This document shows, one piece after another, positions 34,753 through 42,695 of a DNA stretch of 64,000 nt (position 1 is its first letter; each line of letters starts with the position of its first letter). This stretch comes from Nonomuraea endophytica. Its GTDB lineage: Bacteria > Actinomycetota > Actinomycetes > Streptosporangiales > Streptosporangiaceae. Position numbers and translations under genes: made by a program. The stretch covers positions 62,001-126,000 of the forward strand of contig NZ_JACHIN010000005.1 of assembly GCF_014203235.1 (NCBI RefSeq), in the 5' to 3' direction. The notes beneath the pieces were generated by a model. That model was not told the origin of the DNA, made no database searches, and saw only the letters and a list, made by a program, of their open reading frames with translations.

Positions 34753-36720
34753 ATGGACCTCCTCACTCCCCTGAGCCTGGCCGCCGTCGCCTGGCTGGCC
34801 GCGGTCGTGGCCAGGCGCGCGCTCGGCATCCCGGTCGGCTGGCCGCGCACGATCGTCGTCGGCTTTTTCGTGACCAGCGCCATCGGCTCGGCCGTCACGT
34901 CCTTCTCCGAGTTCGCCGGGATCGTCGCCGACGGCCGGATCATGGTCTCGATGCCGGCCGCGTACCTCGTGCTCAGCCTGGTGATCGCGTGGCTGTTCGT
35001 CCTCGGCCTCACCGCCCTCGTGGTGCTGGAGGTGGTCGTCCCCACCGGCACGCTGCCGTCCCCGCTCGACCTGCTGAAGGGCTGGAAGGCCCGCCGCCGC
35101 CGCACCCGCCGCTACGCGCAGATCATGAAGATCGCGGTACGGCACGGCCTCGGCGGCTACCTGCGCGGCAGGCGCAGAACCGACCCCTACCAGGGCGCCG
35201 CGAAACTCGCCCGCTCCCTGAAGGCGGCGCTCAACGAGGGCGGCGTCACCTTCGTCAAGCTCGGCCAGATGCTCTCCACCCGCCGCGACCTGATCCCCGG
35301 GCAGTTCGCCGACCAGCTCGCCACTCTGCAGACCAGCGCCGACCCCGAGCCGTGGCCCGAGATCGAGGCAGCCATCCGGGCGGCGCTCGGCAGGCCGGTG
35401 GCCGAGGTGTTCGCCTCCGTCGACCCCGAGCCGATGGCCGCCGCCTCCGTCGCCCAGGTGCACGCGGCGCGGCTGCTCGACGGCCGCGAGGTCGTGCTCA
35501 AGGTGCAGCGGCCGCGCGCCCGCGCCCAGGTCGCCTCCGACATGGAGATCATCCTCAGGCTCAGCCGCAGGCTGGAGCGCAGCACGCCGTGGGGGCGCTC
35601 GCTGCGGGTGTTCACGCTGGCGAAGGGGTTCGCCGCCTCACTGGACGAGGAGCTCGACTACACCGTCGAACGCGACAACCTGCGCAGCGTCGCCGCCACG
35701 CTCGACGGCGGCATCGCGGTGCCCGAGGTCGTCGATGAACACTCCAGCGGCACGCTGCTCGTCATGACCCGCCTGCGCGGCACCCCCGTCGGCGCCGCCG
35801 CCCCCGTGCTGGCCGCCCTGGGCCGCGAACGCCGCGCCCAGATCGCCCACCAGTTGCTCAGCGAGGTGCTCAGGCAGCAGGTACGCACTGGTGTCTTCCA
35901 CGCCGACCTGCACCCCGGCAACGTCCTGGTCGACGAGGACGGCGGGCTCGGCCTGCTCGACTTCGGCTCCGTCGGCCGGCTCGACGACTCCACCCGGCGG
36001 GCGCTCGGCATGCTGCTGCTGGCCGTCGACAGGGACGACGCGATCGCCGCCACCGACGCCCTGATCGAACTGCTCGACCGGCCGCGCGGCCTGGCCGAAC
36101 GCGACCTGGAGCGGCAGATCGGGCAGCTCATGGTCCGCTACCGGACCGGGACCGGGCGCGGCGGGTCCAGCGGCATGTTCGGCAGCCTGCTCAGGGTCGT
36201 CCACGACAACGGCTTCGCCGTACCGCCGCAGATCGCGGCCGCCTTCCGCGCGCTGGCCGCGCTCGACGGGACCCTCGCGCTGATCAGTCCCGACGTCGAC
36301 ATGGTCGGGGCCGCCCGCGAGCAGGGCCGCGCGCTGATGCGCGAGGCCGCCGAGCCCGGCAAGGTCAGGGCCGACCTGGAGGAACGGCTGGCCGGCTACC
36401 TGCCGATCCTCCAGCGGCTGCCGCGGCGCATCAACCACGTCGTGGAGGACCTGGAGCAGGGCAGGCTCTCGTTCAACGTACGGCCGCTGGCCGACGACGG
36501 CGACCGGCGCTTCCTGACCGGGCTGGTGCAGCAGATCGTGATCGCGGTGCTGGCGGGGAGCGCCACGCTGGGCGCGATCATGCTGATCACGGCGGACATC
36601 GGACCGATGATCACGCCGAACATCCGGTTGCTGGCGGTGGCCGGGGGCGCGTTGTTGCTGATCGGGTTCATCCTGGCGTTGAGGTCGCTGGCCCTGATCT
36701 TCAACCCCAGATCCGACTAG
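34753..36720 (+). CDS. ABC1/UbiB (AarF) family atypical kinase, membrane-anchored
   Basis: A 655-residue protein. The N-terminal 100 residues contain two or three TM segments. The ABC1 kinase-like domain shows FVKLGQMLSTRRDLIP (KxGQ), EPMAAASVAQVHAARL, VVLKVQRPRA (ATP Lys), DEELDYTVERDNLR, GVFHADLHPGNVLVDE and LGLLDFGSVGRL. Two C-terminal TM helices follow (LAGSATLGAIMLITADIGPM; LLAVAGGALLLIGFILAL). UbiB proteins support isoprenoid quinone synthesis or transport and have ATPase activity; in actinomycetes the quinone is menaquinone, so the role is uncertain. It is translated with padR (2-bp gap; GAGGAG inside the padR 3' end). Confidence 0.94.
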   Translation: MDLLTPLSLAAVAWLAAVVARRALGIPVGWPRTIVVGFFVTSAIGSAVTSFSEFAGIVADGRIMVSMPAAYLVLSLVIAWLFVLGLTALVVLEVVVPTGTLPSPLDLLKGWKARRRRTRRYAQIMKIAVRHGLGGYLRGRRRTDPYQGAAKLARSLKAALNEGGVTFVKLGQMLSTRRDLIPGQFADQLATLQTSADPEPWPEIEAAIRAALGRPVAEVFASVDPEPMAAASVAQVHAARLLDGREVVLKVQRPRARAQVASDMEIILRLSRRLERSTPWGRSLRVFTLAKGFAASLDEELDYTVERDNLRSVAATLDGGIAVPEVVDEHSSGTLLVMTRLRGTPVGAAAPVLAALGRERRAQIAHQLLSEVLRQQVRTGVFHADLHPGNVLVDEDGGLGLLDFGSVGRLDDSTRRALGMLLLAVDRDDAIAATDALIELLDRPRGLAERDLERQIGQLMVRYRTGTGRGGSSGMFGSLLRVVHDNGFAVPPQIAAAFRALAALDGTLALISPDVDMVGAAREQGRALMREAAEPGKVRADLEERLAGYLPILQRLPRRINHVVEDLEQGRLSFNVRPLADDGDRRFLTGLVQQIVIAVLAGSATLGAIMLITADIGPMITPNIRLLAVAGGALLLIGFILALRSLALIFNPRSD

Positions 36721-37156
36721 CCCCCCGCCTGCCCACGAACTCGTCCGACGGGATCAGCACCGCTCCGGACCCCGTGATGCCGAACACCTCGGCCGCCAGG
36801 CCTTCCTGATCGGCAAGCGTCGCCCATGGCGAACCGGACAGGTTGCCAGAGAGGCGGGCGGAGGGCAGGAATGCCGGGGGCCGGGAAATGGGCCGGGAAT
36901 GCGAATCCGATTAACTTTCACTTTTAATGCGAGCCGCCATAACCAGATGAATGCGGAAAATAACGTTACAGTTACGGATAGTTGTGGTTCGCACCATATT
37001 GAGGTGAAACGGTTGTGGCCCCAACGCAGTGATGTAAGACTCCAAAGCGAGCGATCGGCCGAGCCGGGGCCCGTCGAGCGCTCGTCACCCGGAGCCGTCA
37101 GGGAGGTGAACATCACGACCGGAATGAGATTCCGGCCAAAAAGTGGGGTCAGTTAA
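36721..37156. other. Gene-free region upstream of flavohemoglobin
   Basis: 436 bp without a convincing gene. Bases about 36895-37050 are AT-richer than the surroundings, contain the palindrome TAACGTTA near 36961 and GTTACAGTTAC, and probably hold the flavohemoglobin promoter. No match to a known NO-responsive operator was clear. Near 36721-36870 the minus strand reads like a protein C-terminus (WATLADQEGLAAEVFGIT) without a start codon, possibly a decayed gene end. Confidence 0.5.
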
Positions 37157-38275
37157 ATGACGTTGAATCCGCGCCTGGTCAAGGAAAGTTTCTCCGTCGT
37201 CGAACCGGTGGCCGACAAAGCCGCCGCCTACTTCTACGGCCGGTTGTTCGCCGAGAGCCCGCACCTGAGAGGGATGTTCCCGCCGGCCATGGACATCCAG
37301 CGCGACCGGCTCTTCACCGCCCTCACCCGCATCGTGTGGAGCCTGGACAGTCCGGACAGCCTGGCCTCCTACCTCGGACAGCTCGGCCGCGACCACCGCA
37401 AGTACGGCGTGGTGGCCGAGCACTACACCGCCGTCGGCAACGCGCTCCTGGCCACGATCAGGCGCTTCGCCGCCGAGGTGTGGAACACCGAGATCGAGAC
37501 GGCCTGGGTCGCCGCCTACACCGCCGCCGCCAACCTCATGATCGAATCGGCTTCCGCCGACGCCGGGGTCTCGCCCGCGTGGTGGCTGGCCGAGGTGATC
37601 GACCACGAACGCCGGGCCACGGACATCGCCGTCCTCACGCTCCGGCCGACGCAACGCCTGCCGTACACGGCGGGACAGTACGTGAACGTCCAGACGGCGC
37701 GATGGCCGCGCGTCTGGCGGACCTTCTCCATCGCCAACGCCCCGCGCGCCGACAACACCCTGCGCCTGCACGTACGCGCGGTGCCGGGCGGCTGGGTGTC
37801 GACCACGCTGATCCGGCACACCCGCATCGGCGACACCGTCATGCTCGGCCCGCCCATGGGCACGATGGCGGCCGAGGAGCACGGCGCGCGCGACATGCTG
37901 TGCGTGGCGGGCGGCACCGGGCTGGCGCCGATCAAGGCGATCATCGAACACGTCATCGCCTCGGGCCGGCGTCCCAACATCCATCTGCTGTACGGCGCGC
38001 GTACCGCGGAAGAGCTCTACGACCTGCCGGATCTGATCAGGATGGAGTCGTCGTTCCCGTGGCTGCGGGTGCTGCCCGTGGTCTCCGACCAGCCGTCGTG
38101 GCACGGCATGCGCGGCCACCTGCCGGAGGTGACCCAGCGCTTCCACACCTGGTCCGAGCACGACGTCTACGTCTGCGGCCCGCCCGCGATGGTCAACGAG
38201 ACCGTGCGCCGCCTGCAGATCGACGGCGTCCCGCTGTCGCGCATCCACCGCGACATCGTCCAGTCGGAGCGGTGA
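37157..38275 (+). CDS. Flavohemoglobin (nitric oxide dioxygenase type)
   Basis: A 372-residue globin-reductase fusion. The globin domain spans residues 1-135, with B10 Tyr in AYFYGRLF, E7 Gln in AMDIQRDRLF, the proximal His in LGRDHRKYGVVAEHY and the following Tyr. The FAD-binding domain (GQYVNVQTARWPRVWRTFSI) and NAD-binding domain (CVAGGTGLAPIKAIIEH, VYVCGPPAMVNETV) follow. It oxidises NO to nitrate with O2 and NAD(P)H. The FAD motif is RTFS where RxYS is usual. No NsrR or similar gene adjoins; an XRE regulator is convergent 4 bp away. It is the only gene of its transcript. Confidence 0.95.
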   Translation: MTLNPRLVKESFSVVEPVADKAAAYFYGRLFAESPHLRGMFPPAMDIQRDRLFTALTRIVWSLDSPDSLASYLGQLGRDHRKYGVVAEHYTAVGNALLATIRRFAAEVWNTEIETAWVAAYTAAANLMIESASADAGVSPAWWLAEVIDHERRATDIAVLTLRPTQRLPYTAGQYVNVQTARWPRVWRTFSIANAPRADNTLRLHVRAVPGGWVSTTLIRHTRIGDTVMLGPPMGTMAAEEHGARDMLCVAGGTGLAPIKAIIEHVIASGRRPNIHLLYGARTAEELYDLPDLIRMESSFPWLRVLPVVSDQPSWHGMRGHLPEVTQRFHTWSEHDVYVCGPPAMVNETVRRLQIDGVPLSRIHRDIVQSER

Positions 38276-38279
38276 GCGC

Positions 38280-39056
38280 CTAACGGAAGAACGCCGCCGT
38301 CTCCTCGTCGTTGGGCCAGAACGTCTCGATGGCCAGCTCCGACACCGTCACCTCCACGGGCGTGCCGAACGTCGCGATCGTGGTGAACATCGACAGCACG
38401 CGCTCCCCGTGCCGCACCCGCAGCGGGAGCAGGATGTCGGCGGGGCTGGGCACGACGGCGACGTTCAGCTCGACGCCGGGGTAGGTGTAGGCGGCGAGTT
38501 CGTCGTGCAGTTCCGCCAGGCGGCCGTCGCCGCTGGTCTCCGCCTGGCGGCGCAGCCGGTGCAGCAGGTGGGCGCGTACCTCGGGCAGGTTGAGCAGGCG
38601 CCCGCCCATCGCCTCCGGGTGCAGCGACAGCCGCATGATGTTGATCGGGTCCTTGAGCAGGTGGTCGGGCACGCCGTCCATGAACATCCCGGCGGCCTCG
38701 TTGGCGGCCACGAGGTTCCAGGTCGCGTCGACGACGACCGCCGGGTACGGCTGGTGCCCGGCCAGGATCTTGTCCAGGGCCCGCCGTACCGCGTCCATCT
38801 CGGGGGCGGCGACGTCGCGCTCGCGGAAGACCGGCGCGAACCCGGCCGCGACCAGCAGCCGGTTGCGGTGCCGCAGCGGCACCTCCAGCTCCTCGGCGAG
38901 CTTCATCACCATCTCGCGGCTCGGCCGCGCCCGGCCGGTCTCCAGGAAGCTGACGTGCCGGGCCGACACCTCGGCCTCGATGGCGAGGTCGAGCTGGCTG
39001 ACGCGGCGCCGCTGCCGCCAGGACCTCAGCAGGTCGCCAAAGGACTCTTCATTCAT
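38280..39056 (-). CDS. XRE-family regulator with MmyB-like ligand-binding domain
   Basis: A 258-residue protein. The Cro/C1 helix-turn-helix (FGDLLRSWRQRRRVSQLDLA, EAEVSARHVSFLETGRARPS) is followed by an MmyB-like PAS-fold domain (PYPAVVVDATWNLVAANEAA, LHPEAMGGRLLNLPEV). Proteins of this type bind lipids or other small hydrophobic ligands. I use ATG 39056, preceded by GGAAG at 8 bases; another ATG lies five codons upstream. Its regulatory target is not obvious. It is convergent with the flavohemoglobin gene and divergent from the BNR protein gene. Confidence 0.93.
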   Translation of the reverse strand: MNEESFGDLLRSWRQRRRVSQLDLAIEAEVSARHVSFLETGRARPSREMVMKLAEELEVPLRHRNRLLVAAGFAPVFRERDVAAPEMDAVRRALDKILAGHQPYPAVVVDATWNLVAANEAAGMFMDGVPDHLLKDPINIMRLSLHPEAMGGRLLNLPEVRAHLLHRLRRQAETSGDGRLAELHDELAAYTYPGVELNVAVVPSPADILLPLRVRHGERVLSMFTTIATFGTPVEVTVSELAIETFWPNDEETAAFFR

Positions 39057-39222
39057 AGCAAGCGCTTCCATAACCCGGAATCTACCGAGCGTGGGGAAGT
39101 ATCACGATTACCTGGCGGGTAATCGAACGACCTTCGGTACAAATCCCGCAGTCACCGGCGGTACCTGCCATGCCGTGACACGATGGCCGAGAAGCGAACA
39201 TGCGAACGATGGGAGCTCCGAC

Positions 39223-40302
39223 ATGAGTGAGGCCATACTCGCGATCGGCACCCGCAAGGGCCTGTTCCTCGCGCGATCCGGCGACGGCGGCCCGTTCGAG
39301 GTCGGCCCGATCCACTTCTCGACCGTCGCCGTGCCCGCCGTGGCGATCGACACCCGCGGCGACACGCCCCGCCTGCTCGCCGGCATCGAGTACGGCCACT
39401 TCGGCCCGTCGGTCATGTACTCCGACGACCTCGGCGAGACCTGGCGGGAGGCCGACCGGGCGCCGATCGCCTTTCCGGAGGACAGCGGCGCGACGCTGGA
39501 GCGGGTCTGGCAGCTGCTGCCCTCCCCCTCCGAGCCCGACGTGGTCTGGGCCGGGGTGGAGCCGGGCGCGCTGTTCCGCTCGGAGGACGGCGGCGTCACC
39601 TACGAGCTCGTCGAAGGCCTGTGGCGGCACCCGCACCGCGAGCAGTGGCAGCCCGGCGGCGGCGGGCTGTGCCTGCACACGATCCTCAACCACCCGACCG
39701 ACCCGAAGGTCCTCGGCGTCGCCATCTCCACCGGCGGCTTCTACCGCTCCACCGACGGCGGCGCCTCGTGGGAGGCGGCCAACCAGGGCATCCGCGCGCC
39801 GTTCCTGCCGGAGGGCCAGCAATATCCGGAGTTCGGGCAGTGCGTGCACAAGGTGACCGTGCACCCCGCGCGCCCGGAACGCCTGTTCCTGCAGCACCAC
39901 TTCGGCGTCTACCGCAGCGACGACTTCGGCTCGTCGTGGAAGGACATCGGCTCGTCGCTGCCGTCCGACTTCGGCTTCCCGATCGTGGTGGACCCGGCGC
40001 GGCCCGACACCGTCTATGTGCTGCCGCTGCAGGCCGACATGGACCGCACCCCGGTCGAGCACCGCTACCGCGTCTACCGCAGCGACGACGCCGGGGACAC
40101 CTGGCGCCCGCTCGCCGAGGGCCTGCCCGAACCACCCGTCTACGCCACCGTCCTGCGCGACGCGATGACCGCGTCGGAGGCGGGCGTCTTCTTCGGCACC
40201 CGCGACGGCTGCGTGTACGGCTCGCGCGACGGCGGCGAGAGCTGGTCGCAGGTGGCCGCGCACCTGCCGGATGTCCAGACCGTCCGGGCGGCGGTGCTCT
40301 AG
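39223..40302 (+). CDS. BNR/sialidase-like beta-propeller protein
   Basis: A 359-residue cytoplasmic beta-propeller. At least five Asp-box (SxDxGxxW) or near-Asp-box motifs are seen in order: SDDLGETW, SEDGGVTY, STDGGASW, SDDFGSSW, SDDAGDTW, SRDGGESW. The N-terminus AILAIGTRKGLFLARSGDG is typical of the WD40/YVTN/BNR-like group often annotated as exo-alpha-sialidase. No signal peptide is present and no sialidase active-site Arg triad is evident, so sialidase activity is unlikely. GGGAG precedes the ATG. The MoaD-like gene begins 3 bp after the stop, so they probably work together. Confidence 0.87.
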   Translation: MSEAILAIGTRKGLFLARSGDGGPFEVGPIHFSTVAVPAVAIDTRGDTPRLLAGIEYGHFGPSVMYSDDLGETWREADRAPIAFPEDSGATLERVWQLLPSPSEPDVVWAGVEPGALFRSEDGGVTYELVEGLWRHPHREQWQPGGGGLCLHTILNHPTDPKVLGVAISTGGFYRSTDGGASWEAANQGIRAPFLPEGQQYPEFGQCVHKVTVHPARPERLFLQHHFGVYRSDDFGSSWKDIGSSLPSDFGFPIVVDPARPDTVYVLPLQADMDRTPVEHRYRVYRSDDAGDTWRPLAEGLPEPPVYATVLRDAMTASEAGVFFGTRDGCVYGSRDGGESWSQVAAHLPDVQTVRAAVL

Positions 40303-40305
40303 GCG

Positions 40306-40611
40306 ATGGCCAGGCCCGTCACCATGGTGGTGTTCGTGCTCCCCAGCGCCTTCCAGCGGTGGGTCAGCGGCCAGAGCGAGGTGAAGGTCTTCGCCGTGGG
40401 CGCCGACCCCGAGACGCCGCCGACGCTCGGCTCGGCGCTCGACACCCTGCGCCGCGTCCATCCGTCGCTGGAGGAACGGCTGCGCGACGAGTACGGCAGC
40501 ATCCGCCGCCACATCAACATGATCGTGTGCGGCGAGAACGGCCACGGCGTCGGCCGCCTCGACTGCGAACTCCCACCGGGCGCCGAGGTCTACGTCCTGC
40601 CCGCCCTCTGA
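40306..40611 (+). CDS. MoaD/ThiS-like ubiquitin-fold protein without diglycine tail
   Basis: A 101-residue beta-grasp protein: VTMVVFVLPSAFQRW at the start, LGSALDTLRRVHPSLEERLR, RRHINMIVCGENGHGVGRLD, and ending LPPGAEVYVLPAL. The fold pattern matches MoaD/ThiS sulfur carriers, but those end in Gly-Gly, needed for thiocarboxylation. This one ends in Pro-Ala-Leu, so it cannot be a standard sulfur carrier. It follows the BNR gene closely. A second possible start is ATG 40324. A bidirectional terminator follows. Confidence 0.8.
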   Translation: MARPVTMVVFVLPSAFQRWVSGQSEVKVFAVGADPETPPTLGSALDTLRRVHPSLEERLRDEYGSIRRHINMIVCGENGHGVGRLDCELPPGAEVYVLPAL

Positions 40612-40619
40612 CGGCCCTG

Positions 40620-40641
40620 GTGCCCGCGTACGCGCGGGCAC
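40620..40641. terminator. Bidirectional terminator hairpin
   Basis: GTGCCCGCG (40620-40628) and CGCGGGCAC (40633-40641) pair perfectly around the tetraloop TACG. The hairpin fits exactly between the stop of the MoaD-like gene and the stop of the opposing serine hydrolase gene. Confidence 0.75.
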
Positions 40642-41736
40642 TCAGAGTTTCTCGGCCAGCGTCTCCATGAACGCCGGCCAGGCGCGCCCGCCGGTGTCCA
40701 CGCCGAAGCGCACCATCACCAGCTTCTTCTCCGGCACCACGTAGATGACCTGCCCGTAGCGCCCGGAGGCGACCCTGGCCGCGCCGCGCGCCCACCAGAA
40801 GTACTGGTAGCCGTCGGCCCAGCCGTTCGGGGCGACCACCGGCGTGTTGGGCTCGTTGATCCAGTCGGCGGGCACGAGCTGCCGGCCGTTCCACCTGCCC
40901 TGCTCGGCCACGAGCATGCCGAGCTTGGCGAAGTCGACGGCGCGGCCGTTGACGCCGCTCTCCATCTTCTCGAAGCCGTCGGAGGAGTCCAGGCTCCACG
41001 AGCCGTCGGCCTCCATCCCGAGCGGGCGCCAGAGCTTCTGCTCCAGGTAGGTGGCGACAGGCACCTTCGTCGTGCGCTCCAGCGCCAGCCCGACCAGCAG
41101 CGGGTTGAAGTTGTTGTAGCGGAAGCCCTGGCCGGGCTCGCTCTCCACGCCGGAGTCGTCGATGGCCAGACCGCGCAGGTCGGGACTGTAGTAGGTGCTG
41201 GTGTCGTCGCTGAACGGCGTGCCCTCGTCGTCGTAGCGCAGCCCGGAACGCATGCCCATCAGGTGCCGCAGCGTGATCTTCTCGAAGCGCGGGTCGCGCT
41301 CGCGCAGCTCCGGCACGTACGCGGTGATCGGGTCGTCCACCGACCGGATCTTCCCCTCGCCCACGGCCACGCCCACCAGCAGCGACAGCACCGACTTGGC
41401 CACCGACATCGAGGTCAGCGTGGAGTCGCGGCGGGTGCCGTTGAAGTAGCCCTCGTACAGCAGCTTGCCGTCGCGCACCACGACGAACGCGGTGGTCTGG
41501 CCCGCGGCCAGCGCCTGCTCGTCCAGGCCGGGGATCGCCTGCGGCTGCTTGGGCAGCGGCGCCGGGGTGCCCGTGGCCACCTTGCGGAACGGGAAACGCT
41601 GCCAGTCGCCGACGTCCGAGTCGCCCCAGAAGAACGCCCTGGCCAGTTGCGAACGGCCGGTGCTGGCCCACAGGCCACCGTAAGCCGCGGCGGCGACCAG
41701 CACCAGAACTCCGAGGATGATCAGCAGTCGGCGCAC
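40642..41736 (-). CDS. Serine hydrolase, class C beta-lactamase/esterase fold
   Basis: A 364-residue protein with one N-terminal membrane anchor or signal (LLIILGVLVLVAAAAYGGLW). The catalytic SxxK is S111-VAK in LTSMSVAKSVLSLLVG. The YxN is in GQGFRYNNFNPLLVG, and GMRSGLRYDDEG and WAPNGW-type segments fit the NylB/EstB-like group rather than true beta-lactamases. It probably acts on esters or amides outside the membrane. It ends at a hairpin shared with the MoaD-like gene. The gap to thyX upstream is only 61 bp. Confidence 0.9.
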   Translation of the reverse strand: MRRLLIILGVLVLVAAAAYGGLWASTGRSQLARAFFWGDSDVGDWQRFPFRKVATGTPAPLPKQPQAIPGLDEQALAAGQTTAFVVVRDGKLLYEGYFNGTRRDSTLTSMSVAKSVLSLLVGVAVGEGKIRSVDDPITAYVPELRERDPRFEKITLRHLMGMRSGLRYDDEGTPFSDDTSTYYSPDLRGLAIDDSGVESEPGQGFRYNNFNPLLVGLALERTTKVPVATYLEQKLWRPLGMEADGSWSLDSSDGFEKMESGVNGRAVDFAKLGMLVAEQGRWNGRQLVPADWINEPNTPVVAPNGWADGYQYFWWARGAARVASGRYGQVIYVVPEKKLVMVRFGVDTGGRAWPAFMETLAEKL

Positions 41737-41797
41737 ACGCTCATTGTTGGTGCGCCGCCCGCTGACGTAAACCCTTACTCCGCCGGTGATGCAGGGG

Positions 41798-42580
41798 TCA
41801 GACCTTGCGCCAGCCGGGGACCCACGCGCCGTCCTCGACCACGTAGTCGCCGAACAGCGCCGGCGCCTCCTTCTTCATCAGCTCGCCGATGCGCTGGAAG
41901 AGCATGCGGATCTCCTCCTCCGCGCCGACCGCCGTGCGCGCCTCGATGGTGTGACGCAGCGTGCGCACGTTCGCCGTCCACACCAGCCCGGTGGCCACGC
42001 CCTCGGGGGCGAAGCGCCGCATGAAGGAGGTGCGGTGCTTCTTCTCCGAGAACGGCACGCCCTCCTCGTCGAGGCCGAAGTGCCCGGCCATCCACCCCTG
42101 GAACTCCTCCAGCTGCTCCAGCACCGCACTGGCCCGCTTCATCAGCTCGGGGTCCTCGCGGGCCCAGTCGGGGAACCAGAAGGGCAGCTCGGTCAGCCGG
42201 ACGAACCGCAGCGACTCCTGCGAGATGGCCACGCCGGGCCGGTGGCGGACGAGCTCGTGCGTGAGCACGCGGCTGACGTTGTGGAGCACGAAGCTGAAGC
42301 TGACGTGCTCAAGGACCGAGCCGTGGGCGCTGGCCAGGATGTTCTGCAGGTATTCGGTCTGGTCCTTGCGGATGCGCACCACGTTGGGGTTGAGGCCGGG
42401 CTCGAAGGAGCGGTAGCACAGCCGCCCGGCGAACTCGGCGAGGTTCTGGGCGTCGAGGTCGCCGCGATCCAGCCGTTCCAGCCACGCCGTGCCGCCCACC
42501 TCGCCGAGGTAGCGGGCCAGCTCGTCGTAGTCGAGTTCGGGACGGGCGACGATAAAGACCTCTGGTTCAACGGCGTGCAT
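41798..42580 (-). CDS. thyX: FAD-dependent thymidylate synthase
   Basis: A 260-residue ThyX enzyme that makes dTMP from dUMP with FAD/NADPH and methylene-THF. The signature reads RHRPGVAISQES: from Arg112 to Ser123 there are eight residues between RHR and the Ser, one more than the classic RHR-x7-S. CYRSFEPGLNP, SVLEHVSFSFVLHNVSR and ECRNVARVNL-equivalent TGLVWTANVRTLRHTIEAR are present. The atypical spacing, and the WFPDWAREDPE insert, suggest a divergent ThyX group. The gene is essential if no thyA is present elsewhere. Confidence 0.93.
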   Translation of the reverse strand: MHAVEPEVFIVARPELDYDELARYLGEVGGTAWLERLDRGDLDAQNLAEFAGRLCYRSFEPGLNPNVVRIRKDQTEYLQNILASAHGSVLEHVSFSFVLHNVSRVLTHELVRHRPGVAISQESLRFVRLTELPFWFPDWAREDPELMKRASAVLEQLEEFQGWMAGHFGLDEEGVPFSEKKHRTSFMRRFAPEGVATGLVWTANVRTLRHTIEARTAVGAEEEIRMLFQRIGELMKKEAPALFGDYVVEDGAWVPGWRKV

Positions 42581-42647
42581 GGCAGCCCCCCGGCTTGGCG
42601 ATGTGACGGCCCTAGCAAACCAGGTCCGGGGGTCGGTTCGCGACTTG

Positions 42648-42681
42648 CCCGCCGTACCTCTGAGTGATGGGGTACGGCGGG
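42648..42681 (-). terminator. Terminator after M4 protease gene
   Basis: CCCGCCGTACC (42648-42658) and GGTACGGCGGG (42671-42681) pair over 11 bp around a 12-base loop. It lies 15-48 bases beyond the M4 protease stop and before thyX, both leftward. The right arm continues the same GGGGTACGGCGG core seen in the palindrome at 1942-1967. Confidence 0.7.
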
Positions 42682-42695
42682 CGGCCGGAGAGGTG

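Noticed and set aside
36895..37050. NsrR or DosR box upstream of flavohemoglobin
   Set aside because: TAACGTTA and GTTACAGTTAC are suggestive, but neither matches a known consensus well enough to name a regulator.
39223..40302. Sialidase
   Set aside because: Asp boxes are present, but no signal peptide and no sialidase Arg triad could be identified.
40642..41736. True class C beta-lactamase
   Set aside because: SxxK and YxN are present, but overall segments fit the NylB/EstB esterase-like group and there is no AmpR-type regulator.
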